Part shown: piece by piece, positions 8,435 to 17,407 of the stretch | Layout: each line of letters begins with the position of its first letter | Position numbering within the stretch: the stretch's first letter is position 1 | The notes under the pieces: model-generated | The model's input: the letters and a program-made list of their open reading frames with translations, nothing else | Told to the model about the DNA's origin: nothing | The model's database searches: none | Position numbers and translations under genes: made by a program | Assembly (NCBI GenBank): GCA_003561815.1 | Contig: PWVP01000202.1 | Location: forward strand, 1-32,716 | Reading direction: 5' to 3' | Length of the DNA: 32,716 nt | Source: Campylobacterota bacterium | GTDB lineage: Bacteria; Campylobacterota; Campylobacteria; Campylobacterales; SZUA-545

Positions 8435-10428
8435 TCTCCCTCCTTGATGCCAAGCTCAACCGTGACGCGGTGGCGCGTCTTGGGCTTAAAGAGCAGATAG
8501 AGTGCTATCTGCTGGCAGGTGCGCTCCAGTCCCGCCTCACTCTGGCTGATGGTGTAGATGGGGTGGCTATAGAGCCCAAAATCCAGATCGGCATCCAGGC
8601 AGATGGTTTGATTCAGCCACGGGCAGTAGAGGCGCACCTGACGGGTGGCTGCGATCGCGATCGGCTCAAGCGCACCCTGGCCGTTAAGGGTAAGCCGATC
8701 GGGGTTGGCGAAGTGAAAGTTGTGCGCCTGCAGGTAGGCCGACGCTTCGGGCAGATCCAAAGCGGTCTCCACCCGCAGACGATCCCCTTTAAGGGCGACT
8801 CGCTTCTGGCAGGTGAGGGCATCGGCTTTGGCTTTAAAGGTGGCTTTTGCCTCCATCAGTGCCCCCTCTTGTGTGGCCTGGAGGCTAAACGAGCGCTCAC
8901 AGAGATCGCTATAATCCTCAAAACTCTGAGCAAAGAGCGTGTCGCTATCGACGCTCTCGACCAGGTGATCGATAAAGCTGTGGCGCGGGTAGCGATCGTA
9001 GATGAGGTGCTTGAGCGCCTCCTGATCGGCGCTGAGTGCCGTATCGTGGATGGTGGCGGGCTGCTCACCCTGCTGGGTATCGTGCCCGGCAGTGATCTGG
9101 GCGTGGTACGCCTCTTCGCGCCGCATCAGGGTGTTGAGCAGATTGAACCGCTTAGAGAGGATGTGCAGCTCACTAAGGCTTCCACCCTTTTCGGGCTCAA
9201 AACCGGCGATGAGCTTCCGGCTGCGCAGACGAAGCTGCTTCGCGCCGTTCATCTGCCAGTCCCTTATCTCACACGGCGTCTGCTTGAGCGCCATCTCCGC
9301 TTCGATCAGGTAGCGCCAGGCGGTATCGCGCAGACTGGGCAGATAGAGCCCCCCGAAAACGCCGTGCCAGAGGACATCATTGCACTGCGCTTTGGCGATG
9401 GCCGACTCGAAGGCGGGATTTTTGCGTTTGGGGCGCTGGTTACACAGATCGAGCATCCGGCGGTGGATGCGCCCGCTCTCGGAGTAGCGCACCAGGAAGT
9501 TTTTCCAGGTGGCCCCACGGGTGAAGCGCTCCGCCTCATCCTCCAGCCCCATCTCGCCAAGCGCGTGCTTGAGGTGTGCCAGTCGCTGGTGCTCGGCCGG
9601 ACGCAGGCTCCACTCCCCCATCTCATAGTAGGAGACATCGGGCGGGTAGAGCATCCCCAGCGGGCGGTGCTGATCGAAGTAGTCGCAATAGAGCCCCGCT
9701 TCGATCGCCGGATGGGCCAGAGTCGCTTCGATAAAGGCGCGCAGCCACCCCTTCTCATAAACCCATTCATGGGTTCCCGGCCACACCCCAAACTTCTCGC
9801 CATCATCAAAGATTACCGCCGCGCCGCTTTGGCGGGTGAGGGTCTCTATCACCTCTTCGTGCTTCCAGAAGGGAACCTGGTAGCGCAGCGGCTTGCTGAT
9901 GGGAAAGAGCCCCAGCGATCGACCACCGCTTTCGGTGAGGTAGTAGCCGTTGAGCGCTTCGCGGGCTAAACCGGTACAGAGCAGGTGGTAGTCGTCGACA
10001 ATCACATACTCGATGCCCGCCTCGACCAGATCGGTGATAATCGATCCGTCATAGACCCGCTCGGTCAGCCAGAGCCCCCGGGGGCGCTGATCGAAGTGGG
10101 TCTGGATAAAATCACTCAACATCGCAATCTGCTTTTGGCGATCGGCGGGGGGGATAGCGGCTAGAATCGGCTCATAAAACCCCCCGGTAAACCACTCGAT
10201 CTGCCCGCGGCGGCTCATCTGCGCCATGAGTGAAAAGAGCTCAGGATCGTGCTGCTGGATAAACTCCAGCAGCCAGCCGCTGTAGTGGGCGCTAAAGCGA
10301 AACTCAGGGTACTCAAAGGCCACCTCAAAAAAGGGGCGATAGGAGCGTGCCGTCGCCTCTAAGACCACATGATCGAAGTTGTCAATCGGCTGGTGGGAGT
10401 GAACCCCCAAAAGGAGTGTTGTGTTCAT
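8431..10428 (-). CDS. GH57 alpha-amylase / 4-alpha-glucanotransferase-like, with DUF1925/DUF1926-type C-terminal domains
   Basis: LLLGVHSHQPIDNFDHV; GLWLTERVYDGSI (nucleophile Glu); IFDDGEKFGVWPGTHEWVYEKGWL (Asp); long C-terminal beta-rich region. Confidence 0.9.
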   Translation of the reverse strand: MNTTLLLGVHSHQPIDNFDHVVLEATARSYRPFFEVAFEYPEFRFSAHYSGWLLEFIQQHDPELFSLMAQMSRRGQIEWFTGGFYEPILAAIPPADRQKQIAMLSDFIQTHFDQRPRGLWLTERVYDGSIITDLVEAGIEYVIVDDYHLLCTGLAREALNGYYLTESGGRSLGLFPISKPLRYQVPFWKHEEVIETLTRQSGAAVIFDDGEKFGVWPGTHEWVYEKGWLRAFIEATLAHPAIEAGLYCDYFDQHRPLGMLYPPDVSYYEMGEWSLRPAEHQRLAHLKHALGEMGLEDEAERFTRGATWKNFLVRYSESGRIHRRMLDLCNQRPKRKNPAFESAIAKAQCNDVLWHGVFGGLYLPSLRDTAWRYLIEAEMALKQTPCEIRDWQMNGAKQLRLRSRKLIAGFEPEKGGSLSELHILSKRFNLLNTLMRREEAYHAQITAGHDTQQGEQPATIHDTALSADQEALKHLIYDRYPRHSFIDHLVESVDSDTLFAQSFEDYSDLCERSFSLQATQEGALMEAKATFKAKADALTCQKRVALKGDRLRVETALDLPEASAYLQAHNFHFANPDRLTLNGQGALEPIAIAATRQVRLYCPWLNQTICLDADLDFGLYSHPIYTISQSEAGLERTCQQIALYLLFKPKTRHRVTVELGIKEGE

Positions 10429-10429
10429 T

Positions 10430-12532
10430 TTATATGTACCATAGGGCGTTAAACTCCGGCATCTTTAGACTTAGGGCGCGATAGAGCGGGATGCGCTGGA
10501 TCAAGGTCTCCTGCCGGTAGAGCATAAAGGCGACATCGGGGGTCTCCTGCGGATCGTCGATCGGATCGAGCAGTTTAATCTCCAGACAGCTCCGCATGGC
10601 CGCCTCCAGATGATCGCTGCATTGGGCGGTGGCGAGCTTTTTAGGATCGAGCTTGAGCCGCCGCTGGCTTTTGTGGCGTCCGCCCAGCTCGATCTCGAGC
10701 AGATAGTCACCGCTTTCGAGGCGATCGATATTGCCCTGTAGCTGGAAAAAGAAGTGGCGTCCGTCGGTGCCATAAAGCAGTGTCTCAAAGATCGCCCCCG
10801 AGCTGTCCATCGCCGAAAAGGCGCGGGTGAGATCGAGTCGGCCCGCACCCATCCACTCAAAGTAGCTGCTCTGATAGCCGTCGATACGCGGGGAGATGGG
10901 GGCTGAGGGGGCGATGAGGTCGCTTGTCTGGGGGTCGACCTGCTTGATCGCCTCATCAAGCACTTTGGGCGGTTTTTTGCCAAGCAGGTGAAAGACCTGG
11001 CGCAGATGGCTTCGAAAGAGGGCATCAAACTCAGAGGCCAGCGGCGTGTAGTGATCGTCGCCAAACCACCAGAACCAGTCGCTGCCTTCAGCGATGAGGA
11101 GCGCCTCCTGGATCGCTTCGGCCTTTTGGGTATCGAGCGACTCGGCCGCCTGGGTGGCCGCCTCTTTGGTCATGGCCAGCAGCTCCCAGGCGCGGTTTTT
11201 CTCCGCGTGGCCCATCCAGGTGGAGAGTGAGCCGTAGATCCAGCTGCCCGGCTGCAGACTCTGCAGACTCCGGGGGTGGAGCTGTTCTTGCTCAAACGCC
11301 TCGGGTACGGTGATGGCCTGACACCAGGGTGCCTTTTCGATCCGCTCATACAGGGCGTTGAAAAACTCAAAGCCGTTGTTCTGATAAAACTCCCACGCAT
11401 TCTCCCCATCTAAAAAGACCGAGACCAGCGGGTTAAAATCGCAGCTCTCATGGATCGCTTTGAGTTTGGCCATAAAGTCATCGGCAGCGTGCTGGGGATC
11501 GAACGAGGCGTAGTTAAAGCCGATCAGATCGCTTAGCGCCTTATCCCGAAAGAGCATCCCGATGGGGCCTTCGGGGGTTTCGAGTCGATAGGGGCGGTAG
11601 AGATCGCTTCGCTGGTGGGGCCCATCCAGGCTCTTAAAGAGAATATCCTCATCGGTGCAGGCGTAGGGGATGGATCGGCTGGCCAGCAGCGCCATCGCCT
11701 TTTCGCTCACTGCCCCCTCTGCTGGCCAGAAGCCCGGCGGCGGAGCGTCAAACTGCTCACGATACCACGAAGCGGCGCGGTCGACCTGGGTGGCCGCATC
11801 GTCGCTGAAATCGCACCAGCGCTTCGGAGTCTCAATCTGGCCATCGGAGGCTTTGGCCGCTTTGAGATCGAGCAGAAGTGGTAAAATCGGGTGATAAAAG
11901 GGGGTGGTAAAGATGGCGATCTGACCCATCTTCTGCGCCTCTTTGTAGCGCTTGGGGATGCTGGCACAGAACGCCACCAGCACCTCAATCAGCCGCTTTT
12001 TCTCCTCCTGGGTAAAACGCGAACCCTTCTTGATCAGCGATTTGACGGTGGGCTCTTCGCGGCGAAGCAGATTGCCGCACCAGGCGAGCAGGAAGAGTAC
12101 CGCCAGATCGGTGAGCTCCTGATCGTCAAAGTGGCGCACCGCCTCCTCGGCACTCTCAAATCGGCTTCGCTTCTCATAGAGCGCCTGATAGCCCCAAAGG
12201 GGCGCAATCATGGTCTGGGGATTGGCAAAAAACCCCTTCTCCAGCAGCGCAGCCTTCTCCTTCTCATCAAGGCTCTGCGCCTCTTTAGCCAGAAGGTTCA
12301 GGAGCCGATCGTGCTGCCACCCTTTGGGGTAGGCCTCAAGCTGCACCATCAAAGAGGGGACCAGATTGTAGGTGGCCTTTAGGCCGGGAAAGTGGCTCTG
12401 GATCCAGGGCAGCTCGGCGTAATCTTTGATGGCGTGGAGAAAGACCCACGGCATGAGACTCTCCTGGCTGCCCCCCTCACGGTACCAGGGTTGGTGCATG
12501 TGCCACAGCAGGGTCAGATAGAGGGTTTTCAT
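10430..12532 (-). CDS. GH57 amylopullulanase-like glycoside hydrolase
   Basis: LYLTLLWHMHQPWYREGGSQESLMPWVFLHAIKDY; GFWPAEGAVSEKAMALL; VFLDGENAWEFYQNNG. Start moved from 12556 to internal ATG 12532, which overlaps the upstream stop as ATGA. Confidence 0.9.
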   Translation of the reverse strand: MKTLYLTLLWHMHQPWYREGGSQESLMPWVFLHAIKDYAELPWIQSHFPGLKATYNLVPSLMVQLEAYPKGWQHDRLLNLLAKEAQSLDEKEKAALLEKGFFANPQTMIAPLWGYQALYEKRSRFESAEEAVRHFDDQELTDLAVLFLLAWCGNLLRREEPTVKSLIKKGSRFTQEEKKRLIEVLVAFCASIPKRYKEAQKMGQIAIFTTPFYHPILPLLLDLKAAKASDGQIETPKRWCDFSDDAATQVDRAASWYREQFDAPPPGFWPAEGAVSEKAMALLASRSIPYACTDEDILFKSLDGPHQRSDLYRPYRLETPEGPIGMLFRDKALSDLIGFNYASFDPQHAADDFMAKLKAIHESCDFNPLVSVFLDGENAWEFYQNNGFEFFNALYERIEKAPWCQAITVPEAFEQEQLHPRSLQSLQPGSWIYGSLSTWMGHAEKNRAWELLAMTKEAATQAAESLDTQKAEAIQEALLIAEGSDWFWWFGDDHYTPLASEFDALFRSHLRQVFHLLGKKPPKVLDEAIKQVDPQTSDLIAPSAPISPRIDGYQSSYFEWMGAGRLDLTRAFSAMDSSGAIFETLLYGTDGRHFFFQLQGNIDRLESGDYLLEIELGGRHKSQRRLKLDPKKLATAQCSDHLEAAMRSCLEIKLLDPIDDPQETPDVAFMLYRQETLIQRIPLYRALSLKMPEFNALWYI

Positions 12533-15033
12533 GCCTCTTCGGTTCCCTGTTTCCACTGGGCGATTTTGGTCGCATACTCGATAAGCAGCCGGTTGCCGCT
12601 CTCCTCATCGGCCGACTGGATATAGAGGTGGATCATCTCCTCGTACTGATCGGGCACCATCACCACGAAGCCGCCACTATGTATGATCTTCACCCCATCG
12701 GCGAAGCTCACCTCTTTACCCATCGCCTCTTCGCTAAAGCGGCGCATCATGGTGCCCTTCATCGACAGATCGCACGGGATCTGCTGGTGGGCGAAGTGGT
12801 AACGCCCGCTTGCGGTGAGCAGATCGTCCAGGCGGCTGGCATGGCACGAGAGCATCTCGACAATCTTCACCGCTGCAAACATCGCATCGAAGTTGAGCCC
12901 GAAGCGGGTGAAGGCAAACTGGTTATCCAGTGTCGCCACCAGATCGTACTCGGCGATATCCTTAGCTGAGAGGTTGTGCATTTTGCCCCGGGTGATGGTG
13001 AGGTTTTTGAGTTTGCTATCACACACATCCGGTGCGCTGACGGGCAGGTAGACACGGCACCCCTTCGGGTGGCACTGATCGAGCAGCTGCAGGACAATCA
13101 AAAGCGCCTCGTGCCCCTCCAGTCGCCGCCCGGTTTCGGTGATAATCTCGAGCCGCTGACCGTGGGGGTAGATCAAAAAGCCCGCGCTCATGTGCAGCGT
13201 GCGAACAATCTGGCTGATATTGATCCGCGCCTGATCGAGGTGGCTGGGCAGCTTAGAGAGCTTCTTGTCATCAAAGTAGGCGTTTAGGATCACATTCTCC
13301 ACGCCAAGGCTGTTAAGCAGGGTGGGAAAGACCATGGTGGTGTTGCCATAGAGCAGATCGACGGCGATCTTGGGCTTGGCAGCGACCAGCTTCTCGCCAT
13401 CGATCTGCTCGGTAAAGCCGGCGATATACTCTGCTCCCAGTGTGTGCGCTTCGTAGATGCTGCCGAGATCCTCTCCGCCTACGCGGCGGAAGTTTTCGCG
13501 AAAGAAGATCCGCTCACAGCTCTTTTCTACCGAGCTGTTAACCGCCAGCCCGTGCTCATCATAAAAGAGGATCTCCGTCTGCTGGGCGCAGCTCTCTGAC
13601 TGGCGGAAGTGGACACCGGCCAGCACCTCGGGGCGTTGACTCAAAGAGTGGCGCAGCACCGCTGAGGGGACGAAGTGGGGGTTGAGAATATCCACCCCCG
13701 CGCTCATCAGGCCACTCATAAAGGCGCGCTTGAGCATCCGGGAGGCTTTGTGGTAGTCGCGGCTGACATAGACTTTGGCCCCCACTGGCAGGTTGCTGGC
13801 AAAGGCGGCAGCCAGCTTGGTGGCCATCTCGCAGGAGAGCTCGATGTTGGTGCGTCCTTTGACCTGTCCGCCTTCGAAGAGGCTCTTTTTATACTTATCG
13901 CCCCAGATGACATTGCTGCTCACCACAGCGGCATCCTCGATCGCCTTTTTAGGCCAGATGATCACATCTTTTTCGATCAAAACCCCTTTGCCCAGCTCGC
14001 ACGCTTCGGCGACGATCGCCCCTTCGCGCACCATACACTTCTTTTCCAGGGTGTTGTCGTTGCACAGCAGGGTGTTGTTCAGCTCAGACTGCTCGCCGAT
14101 GCGTACCCGCTCCCAGAGGGTGCACTCTTCGAGTTTGACCCGCCGATCGATCACCGAGTGATCGCCAATCACGCTGTTTTTCAGCGTGACGGCTTTGCCC
14201 AGTTTGACGCTCTGTCCGATGACGGCGGTCCCTTCGATGCTCAGATCCTTCGGCAGGGTGGTCTCACTCTGGACATAGGCGACCCCTTCGCCCACTTTGA
14301 CCCGTTTGCCCGGCAGGGTGACGCCGGTTTTGAGGTTGAGAATATCGTTGATCGCCTCACGGTAGCTCTGCGGATTGCCCACATCCCGCCAGTACCCTTT
14401 GGCGTTATGGCCCCAGAGGGTGATCCCCTCTGCCATCAGCTTAGGGAAGAGATCTTTGGAGAAGTCGTAGTTGCTGTTTTCGGGGATGTGCGAGAGGATT
14501 TCCGGCTCGCACACATAGATGCCGGTATTGATGGTGTCGCTAAAGACCTCCCCCCAGCCGGGCTTCTCTAAAAAGCGCTGGATCTCGCCGCGCTTATCGG
14601 CGATCACCACCCCAAACTGCAGCGGGTCGGCCACCGAGGTGAGGGTGATGGTGAGTTTTGATTTGCGCTCTTCGTGAAAGGCGATAATCTTCTCAAAATC
14701 AAAATCGGTGATCAGATCGCCGCTGACAATCACAAAGGGCTCATCCAAAAGCCCCTCCGCCTTTTTAACCGCTCCGGCGGTGCCGTAGTCATCATCGGGC
14801 AGCACATAGTCGATCTTGATCCCCAGTCGGCTGCCGTCACCAAAGTGCTCTTTGACCACTTCGGGTTTGAAGTAGAGCAGCACCACAAACTCCTGAATAC
14901 CGACCGCTTTGAGTTGGAGCATGATATGCTCCATCATTGGGCGGCCCACCACCGGGAGCATCGGTTTGGGGAGTGAGTTGGTTAATGGTTGGATGCGGGT
15001 GCCAAATCCCCCCGCCATAACGACTGCCTTCAT
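12529..15033 (-). CDS. Sugar-nucleotidyltransferase (mannose-1-P guanylyltransferase/NTP_transferase) - left-handed beta-helix - phosphoglucomutase/phosphomannomutase-like fusion
   Basis: N-terminal MKAVVMAGGFGTRIQPLTNSLPKPMLPVVGRPMMEHI; hexapeptide-like repeats around residues 240-390; C-terminal alpha-PGM-like region with degenerate motifs. Confidence 0.88.
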   Translation of the reverse strand: MKAVVMAGGFGTRIQPLTNSLPKPMLPVVGRPMMEHIMLQLKAVGIQEFVVLLYFKPEVVKEHFGDGSRLGIKIDYVLPDDDYGTAGAVKKAEGLLDEPFVIVSGDLITDFDFEKIIAFHEERKSKLTITLTSVADPLQFGVVIADKRGEIQRFLEKPGWGEVFSDTINTGIYVCEPEILSHIPENSNYDFSKDLFPKLMAEGITLWGHNAKGYWRDVGNPQSYREAINDILNLKTGVTLPGKRVKVGEGVAYVQSETTLPKDLSIEGTAVIGQSVKLGKAVTLKNSVIGDHSVIDRRVKLEECTLWERVRIGEQSELNNTLLCNDNTLEKKCMVREGAIVAEACELGKGVLIEKDVIIWPKKAIEDAAVVSSNVIWGDKYKKSLFEGGQVKGRTNIELSCEMATKLAAAFASNLPVGAKVYVSRDYHKASRMLKRAFMSGLMSAGVDILNPHFVPSAVLRHSLSQRPEVLAGVHFRQSESCAQQTEILFYDEHGLAVNSSVEKSCERIFFRENFRRVGGEDLGSIYEAHTLGAEYIAGFTEQIDGEKLVAAKPKIAVDLLYGNTTMVFPTLLNSLGVENVILNAYFDDKKLSKLPSHLDQARINISQIVRTLHMSAGFLIYPHGQRLEIITETGRRLEGHEALLIVLQLLDQCHPKGCRVYLPVSAPDVCDSKLKNLTITRGKMHNLSAKDIAEYDLVATLDNQFAFTRFGLNFDAMFAAVKIVEMLSCHASRLDDLLTASGRYHFAHQQIPCDLSMKGTMMRRFSEEAMGKEVSFADGVKIIHSGGFVVMVPDQYEEMIHLYIQSADEESGNRLLIEYATKIAQWKQGTEEA

Positions 15034-15109
15034 ACTTCATGATCCTTTCGCGCTCTGCGCTGATTGTAGGGCGTTAATCTAAAAATTCTATTACGGTGCT
15101 ATCGGGTGT

Positions 15110-16756
15110 CTACTCATCATCGTTGTAAAGTTTTACATAGTACTCGTTGGCCATCCGCCCGGAGTCAAAGGCGGGGATGAGGTCGCTAATACACCGCTTC
15201 ATCATATCCACCCATTTTTGGGGCTGATCGTAGTAGATGGGGATAATCTCATCTTCGATCATCTCCATCAGATTCTGGTTATCGATGTAGTCCTGCTCTT
15301 CGGTGGGCAGATCGGGGCTGACAGCCGGTAGCGTAAAGGCGTTTTCGCCGTGTTGGGCAAACTCCGGGTGCCACCCATCGGGAACCGAGAGGTGCAGCGC
15401 GCCGTTCATCCCCGCGGTCATGCCACTGGTCCCGCTCGCTTCGCGGGTAATACGCGGCGTATTGAGCCAGATATCGGCCCCCTTTTTCAGCATCCGCGAA
15501 AGGGAGAGCTCGTGACCCACCATCACAGCGCACCGCTTCATGTCGCGGGTGAGGTGAACCATCTCGTTAAAGAGGTTGATCGAGGCAGAGTCAGCCGGGT
15601 GGGGCTTGCCCGCCCAGATCACCTGGATGGGCCGTTCGCTGCGCTCGACCAGATTGCAGAAACGCTCAAAGTCGTGCACAATCAGCCGTGCGCGCTTGTA
15701 CTCCACAAACCGCCGCGCCCAGACGATGGTGAGAACATTGGGATCAAAGAGCTTACCGGTCTGATCGGCCACCTCATCAAAGAGCAGCCGTTTAAGGTGC
15801 TTTTTGCGGGCGATAACGGCGAAATCCTCCCCCTCCTCAAAGGCGCGCAAAATCCCCTTATCAGCCCAGTAGCGGCGATTTTGGGCGTTGGTGATCGACA
15901 GGATCTGATCGGGGCGATCGAGGTGCTCTTGCCACATCTCGTTGGCCACACGGGCGTGGATCTTCGAAACGGCGTTGGTCTTTTTAGCCAGATGGATCGC
16001 TCCGACGGTGAGGCTGAAGCGATTGCTCTCCTGGCGGGTGATGGACTTGACCTCTTCGATCGGTGTGTCGCAGAAGAAGCCCATTCGCGATAGGAGGTTG
16101 ATATCGTGCTCCTCGTTGCCCGCCATCTCGGGGGTGTGGGTGGTAAAGACCACCTGCTTGCGAACCGCCTCGACACTTTTATGCTTCTGATAGAGGTGAA
16201 ACGCCATCGGCAGGGCGTGCCCCTCGTTCATGTGGTAGATGTCCGGGCTCTCACCGGCAGCCTCTAGCACCCGTGCGCCACCGATACCGAGTACAATCTC
16301 CTGGGCAATCCGCGTCTCCTCGCCCGCATCGTAGAGCTTGTGGGTGATGGTGCGGGTCAGAAAGTCGTTTTCGGGCAGATCGGTGGTGAGCAGATAGATG
16401 GGGGCTGACTGGAAGGTCTCCGGGCGCAGCAGCAGCGCTTTGACCAGAATCGGTGCTTTATTGATGGTGATCTGTACGGTGATGCCGGTCTCCTCTAAAA
16501 AGGAGTAGTGCTTGCGCCGAAAGTGCACACCCATCGTCCGATCTTCGCGCCGCTCCTGATTGTAGTAGCCGTAGCTCCAGAGGATGCCGACACCGATCAG
16601 GTTCTGTTTTAGATCAAAGGCGCTGCGCATATGGCTGCCCGCCAAAAAGCCCAGTCCGCCGGAGTAGATTTTGAGCGCCTGATGGATACCAAACTCCATA
16701 GAGAAGTAGGCCACCTTGGTTTGGTATTTGGGATCGATTGCGTAGGGAAACTGCAC
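15110..16756 (-). CDS. glgP: Alpha-glucan (glycogen) phosphorylase family protein, GT35-like
   Basis: KVAYFSMEFGIHQALKIYSGGLGFLAGSHMRSAFDL, HMNEGHALP, FTTHTPEMAGNE, EASGTSGMTAGMNGALHLSVPDGWHPEFA. GTG start with AGGAGG SD. Confidence 0.88.
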   Translation of the reverse strand: MQFPYAIDPKYQTKVAYFSMEFGIHQALKIYSGGLGFLAGSHMRSAFDLKQNLIGVGILWSYGYYNQERREDRTMGVHFRRKHYSFLEETGITVQITINKAPILVKALLLRPETFQSAPIYLLTTDLPENDFLTRTITHKLYDAGEETRIAQEIVLGIGGARVLEAAGESPDIYHMNEGHALPMAFHLYQKHKSVEAVRKQVVFTTHTPEMAGNEEHDINLLSRMGFFCDTPIEEVKSITRQESNRFSLTVGAIHLAKKTNAVSKIHARVANEMWQEHLDRPDQILSITNAQNRRYWADKGILRAFEEGEDFAVIARKKHLKRLLFDEVADQTGKLFDPNVLTIVWARRFVEYKRARLIVHDFERFCNLVERSERPIQVIWAGKPHPADSASINLFNEMVHLTRDMKRCAVMVGHELSLSRMLKKGADIWLNTPRITREASGTSGMTAGMNGALHLSVPDGWHPEFAQHGENAFTLPAVSPDLPTEEQDYIDNQNLMEMIEDEIIPIYYDQPQKWVDMMKRCISDLIPAFDSGRMANEYYVKLYNDDE

Positions 16757-16803
16757 GGGAAAGAACCTCCTAAGATAGTTTATTAAGTGGGGCGAAGCTG
16801 ACG

Positions 16804-17139
16804 CTACTGGCCGATTTTGCGACCCAGATCGCTTAGGATATTCTCCAGATCTGTCTCAAGCCGTCCGAGTGCGTCGCCTAAGCGAGCGGTCTCGAAAAGG
16901 ACATAGCCGTGGCGATCGTTGCTGCGCGCAGAGCGTTTGATGTAGCTTTTAAGCCCATTCTCCTCATATCCCTCTGAGAGGAAGTGGCGGCAGCCATCCT
17001 CGACCACACGGTAGCGCCCACTACTTTCACCGCTCTTTTTGAGGGTAAACTCCACCACGACCGACTGGTGTGCGCCGCTCTCTAGAAACTGTGTGATCGC
17101 CTCAAGTACGCTTTTTCTAGCCCGGTTATCCAGCGCCAT
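16804..17139 (-). CDS. Hypothetical protein (~111 aa from internal start MALDNRARKS)
   Basis: ORF 16804..17178; the internal ATG at 17139 gives the more natural start. No family recognised. Confidence 0.6.
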   Translation of the reverse strand: MALDNRARKSVLEAITQFLESGAHQSVVVEFTLKKSGESSGRYRVVEDGCRHFLSEGYEENGLKSYIKRSARSNDRHGYVLFETARLGDALGRLETDLENILSDLGRKIGQ

Positions 17140-17275
17140 CTCCTGCCCTTTTGCTAAGATGGGGTCATTATAGCCCAAATAGCGGCGGTTACAAGGGGTT
17201 GGCGGTCTAAAAGTGTAAAAATAACAGAGCGGTTTCTAAATGGATGGGTTCAGGGGGAAAAAGAGCAGAAAAAGA

Positions 17276-17360
17276 TGGTGCGGCCGGCGAGACTCGAACT
17301 CGCACGGGTTGCCCCACTACCCCCTCAAGATAGCGTGTCTACCAGTTTCACCACGGCCGC
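17276..17360 (-). tRNA. tRNA-Leu (anticodon GAG), CCA encoded
   Basis: Minus strand GCGGCCGTGGTGAAACTGGTAGACACGCTATCTTGAGGGGGTAGTGGGGCAACCCGTGCGAGTTCGAGTCTCGCCGGCCGC-A-CCA; perfect 7-bp acceptor stem, anticodon loop TTGAGGG, type II variable arm, T-loop GTTCGAGTC. Confidence 0.97.
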
Positions 17361-17367
17361 AGAAGTT

Positions 17368-17399
17368 AAAAAAGAGGGCCGGGAGCCCAAGGCCCCCGG
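17368..17399 (-). terminator. Rho-independent terminator downstream of atpE
   Basis: Minus strand CCGGGGGCC-TTG-GGCTCCCGG (9-bp stem including one G-U) followed by CCTCTTTTTT. Confidence 0.9.
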
Positions 17400-17407
17400 A
17401 AAAGCCC

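Noticed and set aside
8470-9969. 499-aa plus-strand ORF antisense to the GH57 gene
   Set aside because: Lies entirely opposite a strong GH57 CDS with intact catalytic motifs; long antisense ORFs are expected from the GC-rich codon bias, and the translation shows no recognisable domain.
13675-14571. 298-aa plus-strand ORF antisense to the nucleotidyltransferase fusion
   Set aside because: Shadow ORF opposite a clear CDS.
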